A DNA stretch of 6,108 nucleotides, from NCBI GenBank assembly GCA_946886185.1, contig CAMPIC010000196.1, positions 1-6,108 on the forward strand, written 5' to 3'. Source of the stretch: an uncultured bacterium. Its GTDB lineage: Bacteria; Eisenbacteria; RBG-16-71-46; CAIMUX01. The translations under genes were made by a program, and so were the position numbers. The notes beneath the pieces were generated by a model, which saw nothing but the letters and a program-made list of their open reading frames with translations, did not search any database and was not told where the DNA came from. Position 1 is the first letter of the stretch, and each line of letters starts with the position of its first letter. This document shows, piece after piece, positions 1-5,305 of this stretch.

Positions 1-70
1 GCTGAATCCCTGCCGCGCCGTCGCGACCGAAGCGTGGGCAGCGGTGTCGAGGGAAGAGGCGGAGCGCTGA
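1..70 (+). CDS. C-terminal tail of an upstream protein, possibly a glycosyltransferase (partial)
   Basis: The second reading frame is open from the window edge to a TGA at 68-70, giving about 22 residues that end in AVSREEAER. The codons are GC-rich at the third position, as in the real genes here, and the stop falls 11 bases before the chosen rmlD start, as expected for a tightly packed operon. The helical, Ala/Glu/Arg-rich end resembles the last helix of many GT4-type glycosyltransferases, which would suit the neighbouring rhamnose and lipid-sugar genes. That family assignment is only an inference from a very short tail. The first frame is also open at the edge, so a longer N-terminus for the next gene is the competing explanation. 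Confidence 0.35.
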   Translation, partial: LNPCRAVATEAWAAVSREEAER

Positions 71-81
71 GCGGGCGGGGT

Positions 82-933
82 ATGGGCACGAGGGTTCTCA
101 TTCTCGGAGGAGGCGGCCTCCTGGGTCGCGCGCTCCTGCGGCACGTCCCCGCGCATGCGGAAGCGATCGCGCCGTCTCGAACGGATCTCCCGCTGGAAGA
201 TACGGCCAAGATCCGCGCGCGAGTGCAAAGCGACGGCATCCGCGAAGTGATCCTCACCGCCGCGTGGACCCGCGTCGATGATTGCGAAGCGGATCCCGAT
301 CGCGCTTTTCTGATCAACGGCCATCTTCCCGGGCGGCTGGCCGCGGCGCTCGCTCCACTCGGAGTCCCGCTCACCTTTCTCAGCACCGATTATGTCTTCG
401 ACGGCAACGGCCGGCGGCCGTACCGCGAGTACGACCCCGCGGCGCCCCGGGGGGTGTACGCGCAGAGCAAGTGGTACGGCGAATGCGCCGTGCGCGAAAC
501 GAGCGCGCAGTATCGGATCGTGCGCAGCAGCGGCCTCTACGGGGAGGGCGGTCCCGACTTCGTGACCGCGATCGCGGAGCGCCTCGCGCGCGGGCCGGTT
601 TCGGTCGTGAACGACCAGACGGTGGCCCCGACCTGGGTGGACGATTTGGCGCCCGCCCTCTGGAAGATCGCCCTCAGCGGTTTCCGCGGGACGATCCACG
701 CGGCTGCATCCGGCGAGACCACCTGGTTCCTCTTCGCGCGCGAGCTGGCGCGCGGTCTCGGGTATTCCGAAGAGCGGGTGCAGCCGACCACGACCGAGGC
801 GTTCAACCGCCCTGCTCCGCGACCCGCATACTCGATCCTCGATACGCAGCGGCTGCGCACTGACCTCGGGATCGCTCTTCTCGGATGGCAGGAAGGGTTG
901 GCGCGCCGCGTCGCGGAGATCCATTCGGCATGA
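82..933 (+). CDS. rfbD: dTDP-4-dehydrorhamnose reductase (RmlD family)
   Basis: This is a 283-residue short-chain dehydrogenase of the RmlD substrate-binding family, close to the usual length of 280-300. Such enzymes perform the last step of dTDP-L-rhamnose synthesis in the cytoplasm, reducing dTDP-4-dehydro-L-rhamnose with NAD(P)H. Visible motifs are a Gly-rich dinucleotide loop GGGGLLG at residues 9-15, STDYVFDG at 101-108 with the catalytic Thr, the YxxxK pair Y126/K130, NDQTVAPTWVDD at 178-188 and RPAYSILD at 247-254. The ATG at 34 is in frame, but it adds 16 low-complexity Gly/Arg residues before the Rossmann strand and would overlap the upstream tail. ATG 82 puts the strand directly after the start, so it is preferred. 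The stop overlaps the next start as ATGA. RmlA, RmlB and RmlC are not in the window, so a related sugar-nucleotide reductase remains possible. Confidence 0.87.
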   Translation: MGTRVLILGGGGLLGRALLRHVPAHAEAIAPSRTDLPLEDTAKIRARVQSDGIREVILTAAWTRVDDCEADPDRAFLINGHLPGRLAAALAPLGVPLTFLSTDYVFDGNGRRPYREYDPAAPRGVYAQSKWYGECAVRETSAQYRIVRSSGLYGEGGPDFVTAIAERLARGPVSVVNDQTVAPTWVDDLAPALWKIALSGFRGTIHAAASGETTWFLFARELARGLGYSEERVQPTTTEAFNRPAPRPAYSILDTQRLRTDLGIALLGWQEGLARRVAEIHSA

Positions 934-1826
934 CCTTCCGCGACTTGATCCAGGAGATGCGGGTCCGGCAGTGGACGAAGAACACCGTGCTCTTCGCAGG
1001 AGTGGTCTTCAGTCACCGGTTCACCCAGCTGCCGGAGCTGCTCGCGGCGCTCCAGGGGTTCTTCGCGTTCTGTCTGCTCGCCTCCTCGGTCTACGTCCTG
1101 AACGATCTCATCGACGTCGAGAAGGACCGGATCCATCCGAAGAAGCGCCTCCGGCCGATCGCGGCGGGGCGCATCTCGCCTGCCACGGCGCGCGTTCTCC
1201 TGTTTGTTCTCCTCGCGGGCGGATTCGCGGTGAGCTGGCCGCTGGGGCGAGGCTTCGTCATCACGGCCGCGCTTTACTACGCGCTCAACATCGCCTACAC
1301 CCTGCGGCTCAAGAACGTGGTCATTCTCGACGTCATGCTGATCGCGATCGGCTTCGTGCTCCGCGCCGTGGCGGGCGTGCAGGCTCTTTCCTCGAGCGAG
1401 CACATCTCCCCGTGGCTGCTCATCTGTACGCTCTTCCTCGCACTCTTCCTGGCGGTGGGGAAGCGGCGCCAGGAGCGGGTGCTGCTCGCGGAGAACGCGG
1501 AGGATCACCGCAAGACTTTGGAGGAGTACCCGCCCGCGCTCGTCGACCAGCTCATTCCGGTGGTGACCGCCGCGACGGTGATTTCCTATGCGATCTATAC
1601 CGTGAGCCCGCAGACGGTCCAGAAGTTCGGAACCGACAACCTGGTGTACACGATTCCGTTCGTGGTCTTCGGGGTCTTTCGCTACCTCTATCTGATCTTC
1701 CGCCACCAGAGGGGAGGATCTCCCTCAGAGGTGCTGCTCACCGACCTGCCCACGCTGCTGAACGTGCTCGCGTGGGGAGCGACGATCCTCGTCATCCTGA
1801 GCCTCTCTCCAACAGGATCTCCGTAA
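930..1826 (+). CDS. UbiA-family prenyltransferase, decaprenyl-phosphate phosphoribosyltransferase-like
   Basis: This 298-residue integral membrane protein has about eight hydrophobic segments (roughly 42-57, 87-103, 108-121, 131-150, 160-176, 205-223, 237-257, 275-292). The N-terminal RVRQWTKN (11-18), the metal-binding NDxxDxxxD motif (N58, D59, D62, D66) followed by RIHPKKRLRPIAAG, the second polar motif around Y123/K128/D134, and SPWLL...LAVGKRRQE (160-183) are typical of the 5-phosphoribose:polyprenyl-phosphate branch of UbiA rather than of quinone or heme prenyltransferases. Characterised members (mycobacterial Rv3806c) move phosphoribose from PRPP to decaprenyl phosphate, the first step towards lipid-linked arabinose. 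ATG 930 is preferred over the in-frame ATG at 885: it makes an ATGA overlap with rfbD, has GGAG at 915-918, and starts directly at the conserved region. The polyprenyl length and final glycan here are unknown. Confidence 0.85.
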   Translation: MTFRDLIQEMRVRQWTKNTVLFAGVVFSHRFTQLPELLAALQGFFAFCLLASSVYVLNDLIDVEKDRIHPKKRLRPIAAGRISPATARVLLFVLLAGGFAVSWPLGRGFVITAALYYALNIAYTLRLKNVVILDVMLIAIGFVLRAVAGVQALSSSEHISPWLLICTLFLALFLAVGKRRQERVLLAENAEDHRKTLEEYPPALVDQLIPVVTAATVISYAIYTVSPQTVQKFGTDNLVYTIPFVVFGVFRYLYLIFRHQRGGSPSEVLLTDLPTLLNVLAWGATILVILSLSPTGSP

Positions 1827-2776
1827 TGCGCGAAGTGACGGTGCGCGCTCCCGCGAAGATCAACCTCGGGCTTGAAGTGTTGGGGAAGCGGCCCGACGGC
1901 TATCACGAGCTGCTCACCGTCCTGCAGACGATCGAATTGGCCGACACCGTACGCATTCGCCTCACCGACCCTTCATCCACCATTCTGACGGGCCCTCCTT
2001 CGATCACGCTCACCGTTCGATTCTCGGGCACGGACGAAGTGGATCTCGGACCGCACGGGCAGAACCTGGTCCTGCGCGCCGCGCGGGCCTATCTCGAAGC
2101 GATGCCGGAGCGGGGCTCGCGCCGCCTCGAAATCTCTCTCACCAAGCGGATCCCCGTCGGCGCTGGGCTGGGGGGAGGCTCTACCGATGCCGCGGCCACT
2201 CTGCTCGGATTGAATGAGCTGCTGGGCGCGCTCCATCCCGACCCGGAGCAACATCGGCGCCGCCTGCACGCGCTCGCGACGAGCCTCGGAATGGATGTGG
2301 CGTTTTTCCTCGAAGGGGGAAGCCAGCTCGGGACCGGGCGCGGGGAATGCGTGGTCCCGATCGATCCATGGCCGGGCCGGGCGTTGGTCATCGTCTATCC
2401 AAACGTTTCTCTCCCTACGAGTTCGATCTACGGCCGCCTCAGATTGCCGTTGACACCCTCGGGACCCCTGGCTACCATGGCGCCGCGTGAAAACCCAAGT
2501 GCGTTGTGGGATCGGGCATGGCGGGACCTCCGAAACGACTTACAGGACGTGGTCGTCGAGCAGGTGCCGGCAGTAGGGATGGTGCTCGACGAGCTTCAGG
2601 CCTTGGGGGCGGTCTTCGCGCGAGTGACGGGGAGCGGATCGGCAGTCTTCGCGCTCGCCTCTTCCGACGACGAGGCAGCGGGATGGTCCGGACGCTTCCG
2701 CAGCAGCGGCTACTGGGCAAGGGCCACGCGCCCGTCCCAGTGCGGGTGCCGGCTCCTGCGAAGAGCCCGCTCCTGA
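1826..2776 (+). CDS. ispE: 4-diphosphocytidyl-2-C-methyl-D-erythritol kinase (IspE)
   Basis: IspE is the GHMP-fold kinase of the non-mevalonate (MEP) isoprenoid pathway. It uses ATP to phosphorylate the 2-hydroxyl of CDP-methylerythritol in the cytoplasm. The 316-residue product begins with APAKINLGLEVLGKRPDGYHE (8-28, catalytic-site Lys11). It carries the ATP-binding loop PVGAGLGGGSTDAAA (110-124), GMDVAFFLEGG (155-165, catalytic Asp157), YPNVSLPTSSIY (191-202) and the C-terminal GHMP motif VTGSGSAVFA (267-276). The start is ATG 1826, whose A is the last base of the preceding TAA (TAATG), implying coupled translation; AGGA lies just upstream. The same frame is open far upstream, but that part is a shadow of the UbiA-family gene. 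It is some 25-30 residues longer than typical IspE, from a longer loop near residues 48-78 and an Arg-rich tail. Confidence 0.93.
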   Translation: MREVTVRAPAKINLGLEVLGKRPDGYHELLTVLQTIELADTVRIRLTDPSSTILTGPPSITLTVRFSGTDEVDLGPHGQNLVLRAARAYLEAMPERGSRRLEISLTKRIPVGAGLGGGSTDAAATLLGLNELLGALHPDPEQHRRRLHALATSLGMDVAFFLEGGSQLGTGRGECVVPIDPWPGRALVIVYPNVSLPTSSIYGRLRLPLTPSGPLATMAPRENPSALWDRAWRDLRNDLQDVVVEQVPAVGMVLDELQALGAVFARVTGSGSAVFALASSDDEAAGWSGRFRSSGYWARATRPSQCGCRLLRRARS

Positions 2777-2803
2777 CGCCCTGAGAGGCCATTGGAAAAC
2801 CGT

Positions 2804-2845
2804 CTCGGGTGCGATTCGGTCCAGAATCGCGGACGAGATCCCGAG
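2804..2845 (+). other. Nested inverted repeat between ispE and spoVG
   Basis: An outer pair CTCGGG (2804-2809) and CCCGAG (2840-2845) encloses a perfect inner pair GCGATTC (2811-2817) and GAATCGC (2824-2830) with a six-base loop, GGTCCA. The 3' side carries a nine-base bulge and the 5' side a single base. Only a three-base T run follows, so it is a poor intrinsic terminator. It may instead protect the end of the ispE transcript or form part of a structured spoVG leader. The pairing is seen directly; any role is inferred. Confidence 0.45.
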
Positions 2846-2852
2846 GGTTTAG

Positions 2853-2898
2853 CAACGGCCGACTTTCATGCAGCCTGGCTGGCCGTTGATTTCAACGG
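2853..2898 (+). other. Alternating inverted repeats that could form competing hairpins upstream of spoVG
   Basis: CAACGGCC (2853-2860) is the exact reverse complement of GGCCGTTG (2881-2888). The latter also overlaps CCGTTGA (2883-2889), which pairs with TCAACGG (2892-2898). The middle arm can therefore pair with either the first or the third arm but not both, the geometry of an attenuator-like switch or of stacked operator half-sites. The downstream pairing has a very short loop, and no T tract follows. Function is not shown by the sequence. Confidence 0.4.
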
Positions 2899-2947
2899 GC
2901 AGCCGGGAGTGTGGGCGCGGAGTGGCCAGGGAGCGGTGGCTCGCCCA

Positions 2948-2965
2948 ATGTGTAGGGGCACACAT
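2948..2965 (+). promoter_or_regulatory. Translation-start hairpin of spoVG with the Shine-Dalgarno sequence in the loop
   Basis: ATGTGT (2948-2953) and ACACAT (2960-2965) are perfect reverse complements around the six-base loop AGGGGC. The loop holds the AGGGG ribosome-binding site of spoVG, and the 3' arm includes the first two bases of the start codon at 2964-2966. A structure like this could modulate initiation at spoVG. The pairing and placement are seen directly; a regulatory effect is inferred, and the A/T-rich stem would be weak. Confidence 0.45.
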
Positions 2966-3257
2966 GAGTGGGGAGTCCGTTAGACTTCGGATCACGGAGA
3001 TTCGGATCGCTCTTCAGGAAGAGAGTCGACTCCGGGCGTTCGTGACCATCACGATCGACAACTGTTTCGTGATTCGCGGCATGAAGATCATCAAGGGGGA
3101 GCGGGGCCTGTTCGTGGCGATGCCGAGCCGCAAGCGCCCCGACGGGACCTACCAGGATGTGGTCCACCCGATCCATGCCGAAGCTCGCGCCATGCTCGAG
3201 AGTCAGATCCTCGCCGCATATCGCGAGGAGCTGGAAAGAAACGCGATCGTGCATTAG
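2964..3257 (+). CDS. spoVG: SpoVG family nucleic-acid-binding regulator
   Basis: The 97-residue product matches the length of Bacillus SpoVG. It shows the family core: ITEIRI (10-15), RLRAFVTITIDNCFVIRGMKII (22-43) and the signature GLFVAMPSRKRPDG (48-61), followed by QDVVHPI (64-70) and a C-terminal helix with REELER. SpoVG proteins are small cytoplasmic regulators that bind DNA and RNA in several bacteria. They affect sporulation septation in Bacillus and virulence or surface genes in Staphylococcus, Listeria and Borrelia. The target in this organism is unknown and need not involve sporulation. ATG 2964 is chosen over the in-frame ATG 2868 because the family begins here and AGGGG lies five bases upstream; the extra 32 residues upstream resemble nothing in the family. 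It is followed by a strong intrinsic terminator, so its transcript probably ends before the tRNA. Confidence 0.93.
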   Translation: MSGESVRLRITEIRIALQEESRLRAFVTITIDNCFVIRGMKIIKGERGLFVAMPSRKRPDGTYQDVVHPIHAEARAMLESQILAAYREELERNAIVH

Positions 3258-3294
3258 GGCGTTCATTTTCGGATTCGGCGGTCGTATCGCTGGG

Positions 3295-3313
3295 TCGGAC
3301 GTGACCGGTCCGA
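3295..3313 (+). other. Short inverted repeat downstream of spoVG
   Basis: TCGGAC (3295-3300) and GTCCGA (3308-3313) form a perfect six-pair stem with a seven-base loop, 38 bases past the spoVG stop. It lacks a proper T run and lies upstream of a much better terminator. It may be a 3'-end stabilising hairpin or a chance palindrome. Confidence 0.3.
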
Positions 3314-3335
3314 GCGCGTTTCGGAGACCGCGAGA

Positions 3336-3370
3336 GTCGCCCGCCGAAGTGGGCAGGGCGGCTTTTCCTT
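3336..3370 (+). terminator. Rho-independent terminator after spoVG
   Basis: CGCCC (3338-3342) pairs with GGGCG (3356-3360), and inside it GCC (3343-3345) pairs with GGC (3352-3354) around a GAAGTG loop, with one bulged A at 3355. The outer G3336/C3362 pair extends the stem to about ten pairs. TTTTCCTTT follows immediately at 3363-3371. A GC-rich stem followed by a T-rich tract is the classic intrinsic terminator form. It separates spoVG from the tRNA gene. Confidence 0.75.
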
Positions 3371-3394
3371 TGCCTTCCGGAGGGCATTTTCCGC

Positions 3395-3403
3395 TGCTAG
3401 GGT
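3395..3403 (+). promoter_or_regulatory. Possible extended -10 promoter for tRNA-Gln
   Basis: TGCTAGGGT at 3395-3403 fits an extended -10 element (TGn followed by TAGGGT, which keeps the important first, second and last bases of TATAAT). It ends 17 bases before the mature tRNA, so transcription would start about ten bases upstream of it. No good -35 hexamer sits at the standard distance; the best, TTGCCT at 3370-3375, is too far away. The position just after a terminator and just before a tRNA supports the call, but the sequence match alone is weak. Confidence 0.35.
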
Positions 3404-3420
3404 AGAACGAGGGTCCGGAT

Positions 3421-3495
3421 TGGGGCGTCGCCAAGTGGTACGGCATCGGATTTTGGATCCGACATTCGGAGGTTCGAATCCTCCCGCCCCAGCCA
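3421..3495 (+). tRNA. tRNA-Gln (anticodon UUG)
   Basis: A complete cloverleaf can be drawn. The acceptor stem is TGGGGCG (3421-3427) with CGCCCCA (3485-3491), and the D stem is GCC (3430-3432) with GGC (3442-3444). The anticodon stem TCGGA (3446-3450) pairs with TCCGA (3458-3462) around TTTTGGA, whose anticodon TTG is at 3453-3455. The variable loop is five bases, and the T stem GGAGG/CCTCC flanks the loop TTCGAAT (3473-3479). The discriminator is G3492 and CCA is encoded at 3493-3495. The weak U1-A72 acceptor pair and G73 are the usual bacterial tRNA-Gln identity features. It reads CAA and, by wobble, CAG codons. It lies between the spoVG terminator and prs, and the prs message may run through it. 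Confidence 0.97.
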
Positions 3496-3587
3496 TTTCT
3501 TGATGGGGTTCGTCCCCGAATCGTGTAACATCACGCTTTTGCGTCCGACAGGGTCTGGGCCGAAAAGCGACGTGCGGGAGAGAGTCG

Positions 3588-4523
3588 GTGGTCGATTCGT
3601 TGAGGGTCTTCTCCGGAAGCGCCCATCCGGCATTGGCGCGGGCGATCTGCGAGTATCTGCGGGTCGATCCGGGGGAAGCCGAGGTCGCGCGGTTTCCGGA
3701 TGGCGAGATCACGGTCAAGATCAATGAGAATGTCCGCGGCTGCGACATCTTCATCGTGCAGCCGACCGGAGCTCCGGCGGAGTCACTGCTCGAGCTGCTC
3801 ATCATGATGGACGCGGCCAAGCGGGCGTCGGCGCAGCGCGTTACGGCGGTGATCCCGTACTTCGGCTATGCGCGTCAGGATCGGAAAGATCAACCGCGCG
3901 TGCCGATCTCGGCCAAGCTGGTGGCGAATCTGATCGCGGAAGCGGGGGCGGACCGGGTGCTGACCATGGATCTGCACTCGAGCCAGATCCAGGGGTTCTT
4001 CGACATCCCGCTGGACCATCTCTTCGCGGCGCCGGTCTTGATCGACTATTTCCAGCGCAAGGAGATCCGCGATCTCACCGTGGTCGCGCCGGACGTCGGT
4101 TCGCTGAAGATGGCGCGTGCCTATGCGAAGCGCCTGGGCGCCTCGCTCGCGCTCGTGGACAAGCGACGCACGCGCGCGGATGACACCGAGGTCATGAATC
4201 TGATCGGGGACGTGCAGGGGCGCAACATCGTGATCTTCGATGATGTGATCTCGACCGGAAAGACGATCGCGAAGGCGGCGGTGGCGCTGAAAGAGCAAGG
4301 GGCGGAGAGCATCTGCGTGGGAGCGACGCACGCGGTCTTCGCGCCGGATACTCCTGCGGTCCTGAAAGCGGCTCCGATCGAAGAAGTGGTGGTGACCGAC
4401 TCGGTCCCGCCCCGTGGTGCGGACCTGGACGGGAAGTTGCACGTCCTGACGGTCAGCCGCCTCCTCGGGGAAGGGATCCGGAGGATCCACGAAGAGCGGT
4501 CCTTGAGCTCGCTGTTCGTTTGA
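3588..4523 (+). CDS. prs: Ribose-phosphate pyrophosphokinase (PRPP synthetase)
   Basis: This 311-residue class I PRPP synthetase transfers pyrophosphate from ATP to ribose 5-phosphate in the cytoplasm, making PRPP for purine, pyrimidine, NAD, His and Trp synthesis. Visible motifs are RVFSGSAHPALA (6-17), FPDGEITVKINENVRGCDIFIVQ (36-58), YFGYARQDRK (91-100), the metal/ATP-site DLHSSQIQGFFDIPLDHL (128-145, His130), the flexible-loop DKRR (191-194) and the ribose-phosphate/PRPP loop IFDDVISTGKTI (216-227). The start is GTG 3588, with GGAG at 3577-3580 and a seven-base spacer; the conserved fold begins almost at once, so no earlier start is needed. Small departures from the common consensus are PDVGS (168-172) in place of PDxGG, and STGKT in place of DTGGT or DTAGT. 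PRPP is also the likely donor for the UbiA-family enzyme encoded at 930-1826. Confidence 0.96.
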   Translation: MVDSLRVFSGSAHPALARAICEYLRVDPGEAEVARFPDGEITVKINENVRGCDIFIVQPTGAPAESLLELLIMMDAAKRASAQRVTAVIPYFGYARQDRKDQPRVPISAKLVANLIAEAGADRVLTMDLHSSQIQGFFDIPLDHLFAAPVLIDYFQRKEIRDLTVVAPDVGSLKMARAYAKRLGASLALVDKRRTRADDTEVMNLIGDVQGRNIVIFDDVISTGKTIAKAAVALKEQGAESICVGATHAVFAPDTPAVLKAAPIEEVVVTDSVPPRGADLDGKLHVLTVSRLLGEGIRRIHEERSLSSLFV

Positions 4524-4535
4524 TTGTGGGCAATA

Positions 4536-4577
4536 CCAGATCCGATTCGGATCCTGGGCGGTTCGGTTCGAAAGCCG
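4536..4577 (+). other. Two adjacent hairpins in the prs-rplY gap (possible rplY leader structure)
   Basis: CCAGATCC (4536-4543) pairs with GGATC plus TGG (4549-4553, 4555-4557) around the loop GATTC, with one bulged C; the core GATCCGA/TCGGATC is a perfect palindrome around one base. Directly after, CGG-TTCG (4559-4565) pairs with CGAA...CCG (4569-4577) around GTT, with two bulged bases. No T run follows, so this is not an intrinsic terminator. It lies just upstream of the rplY ribosome-binding site at 4584-4590. Confidence 0.4.
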
Positions 4578-4593
4578 GAAGATGGAGAGAACG

Positions 4594-5277
4594 ATGGATA
4601 CCGTGAAGATCAACGCCACCCTTCGAGAGCTGAGTGGCAAGGGGGGAGCCCGTCAGAGCCGCCGGGACGGAAACGTTCCGGGGATCCTCTACGGGCAGGA
4701 CGAAAACGTGCCCTTGGCGGTGGATCGGCGTGAGCTCGACGGCATCCTTCGCACGGTCTCTTCCGGCAACGCGATCTTCGACGTTCGCCTGAAGGGGCGG
4801 GAGTCGGAAGAGTTCAAGGCGATCATCAAGGAAGTGCAGCGCCATCCGGTCAGCGAAGCGGTGGTCCACTTCGACTTCGAGCACATCCGGATGGATCAGA
4901 AGGTGCGCGTCCACGTGCCGGTCCACCTCATCGGCACCGCAGTGGGCACGAAGGAAGGGGGCATCCTCGAGCACCTCACGCGCGAGTTGGAGCTCGATTG
5001 CGTGGCGGCTCTCATTCCCCAGTCGATCGACGTCGACGTGACCCACCTCGATCGCAACGCCTCGATCCACGTGCGCGACATCCAACTCGACGAGAACATG
5101 CACATCGTCAATCCTCCCGATCAGGTGGTGGCGATGGTGGTTGCCCCGACTGCCGAGGAAGAGGCCCCGGCCGCGGCCGCAGCACCGGAAGCGGCGCCGG
5201 CCAAGTCTGCCGCCCCGGCCAAGTCTGCCGCGCCGGCCAAGGCTGCCGCACCGGCCAATACGACCGGGAATTCTTGA
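4594..5277 (+). CDS. rplY: 50S ribosomal protein bL25, CTC/TL5 two-domain form
   Basis: This 227-residue protein belongs to the long bL25 (CTC, TL5) type that binds 5S rRNA on the large subunit; the Bacillus homologue Ctc is induced by general stress. The N-terminal RNA-binding beta-barrel spans about residues 1-93, with INATLRE, SRRDGNVPGILYG (22-34) and EVQRHPVSEAVVHFDF (80-95). The second domain (about 100-184) has VHVPVHLIGTAVGTKEGGILEH and INPP-like IVNPPDQVVAMV (171-182). The last 40 residues are an Ala/Pro/Lys tail built from APAKSA repeats, likely disordered. ATG 4594 is preferred to ATG 4582 because GGAGAGA (4584-4590) is well spaced for it and would lie inside the coding region otherwise. 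It sits 70 bases after prs and directly before pth, a conserved arrangement. Confidence 0.93.
   Translation: MDTVKINATLRELSGKGGARQSRRDGNVPGILYGQDENVPLAVDRRELDGILRTVSSGNAIFDVRLKGRESEEFKAIIKEVQRHPVSEAVVHFDFEHIRMDQKVRVHVPVHLIGTAVGTKEGGILEHLTRELELDCVAALIPQSIDVDVTHLDRNASIHVRDIQLDENMHIVNPPDQVVAMVVAPTAEEEAPAAAAAPEAAPAKSAAPAKSAAPAKAAAPANTTGNS
5194..5257 (+). repeat. 18-base tandem repeat encoding APAKSA in the rplY tail
   Basis: Three near-identical 18-base units run at 5194-5211, 5212-5229 and 5230-5247, followed by a partial unit to 5257. Each encodes Ala-Pro-Ala-Lys-(Ser/Ala)-Ala. The units differ by one to three bases, mostly silent, and keep the reading frame, so copy number could change without breaking the protein. 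Confidence 0.85.
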
Positions 5278-5305
5278 GGAGCGATCTCTGAGCGTGCCAG
5301 ATGCG

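Noticed and set aside
537..1706. Minus-strand open frame of 389 residues
   Set aside because: It lies opposite rfbD and the UbiA-family gene, is full of Arg/Glu/His from antisense GC-rich codons, and shows no recognisable domain.
971..1825. Upstream extension of the ispE frame, as if a fusion protein
   Set aside because: This part is an out-of-frame shadow of the UbiA-family gene; IspE homology begins exactly at ATG 1826.
2792..2983. Small plus-strand open frame before spoVG starting at TTG 2792
   Set aside because: No ribosome-binding site or recognisable motif; it overlaps the spoVG start out of frame and crosses the inverted repeats.
3500..3531. Possible prs promoter: TTGATG (3500-3505) with TGTAAC (3524-3529) or TAACAT (3526-3531)
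   Set aside because: TGTAAC at 18-base spacing lacks key -10 bases, and the better TAACAT sits 20 bases away, which is too far. The match is no better than chance.
3502..3544. Possible terminator after tRNA-Gln: GGGG-TTCGT-CCCC and CGTG-TAACAT-CACG followed by CTTTTG
   Set aside because: The stems have only four pairs, and the T run is short and itself flanked by ACGC/GCGT, so intrinsic termination is not supported.
3263..3820. Minus-strand reading frames of 185 and 78 residues containing phrases such as AGGFEPPNVGSKIRC and GREDSNLRMSDPKSD
   Set aside because: These are antisense translations of tRNA-Gln, a familiar source of false proteins, and they also run across the start of prs.
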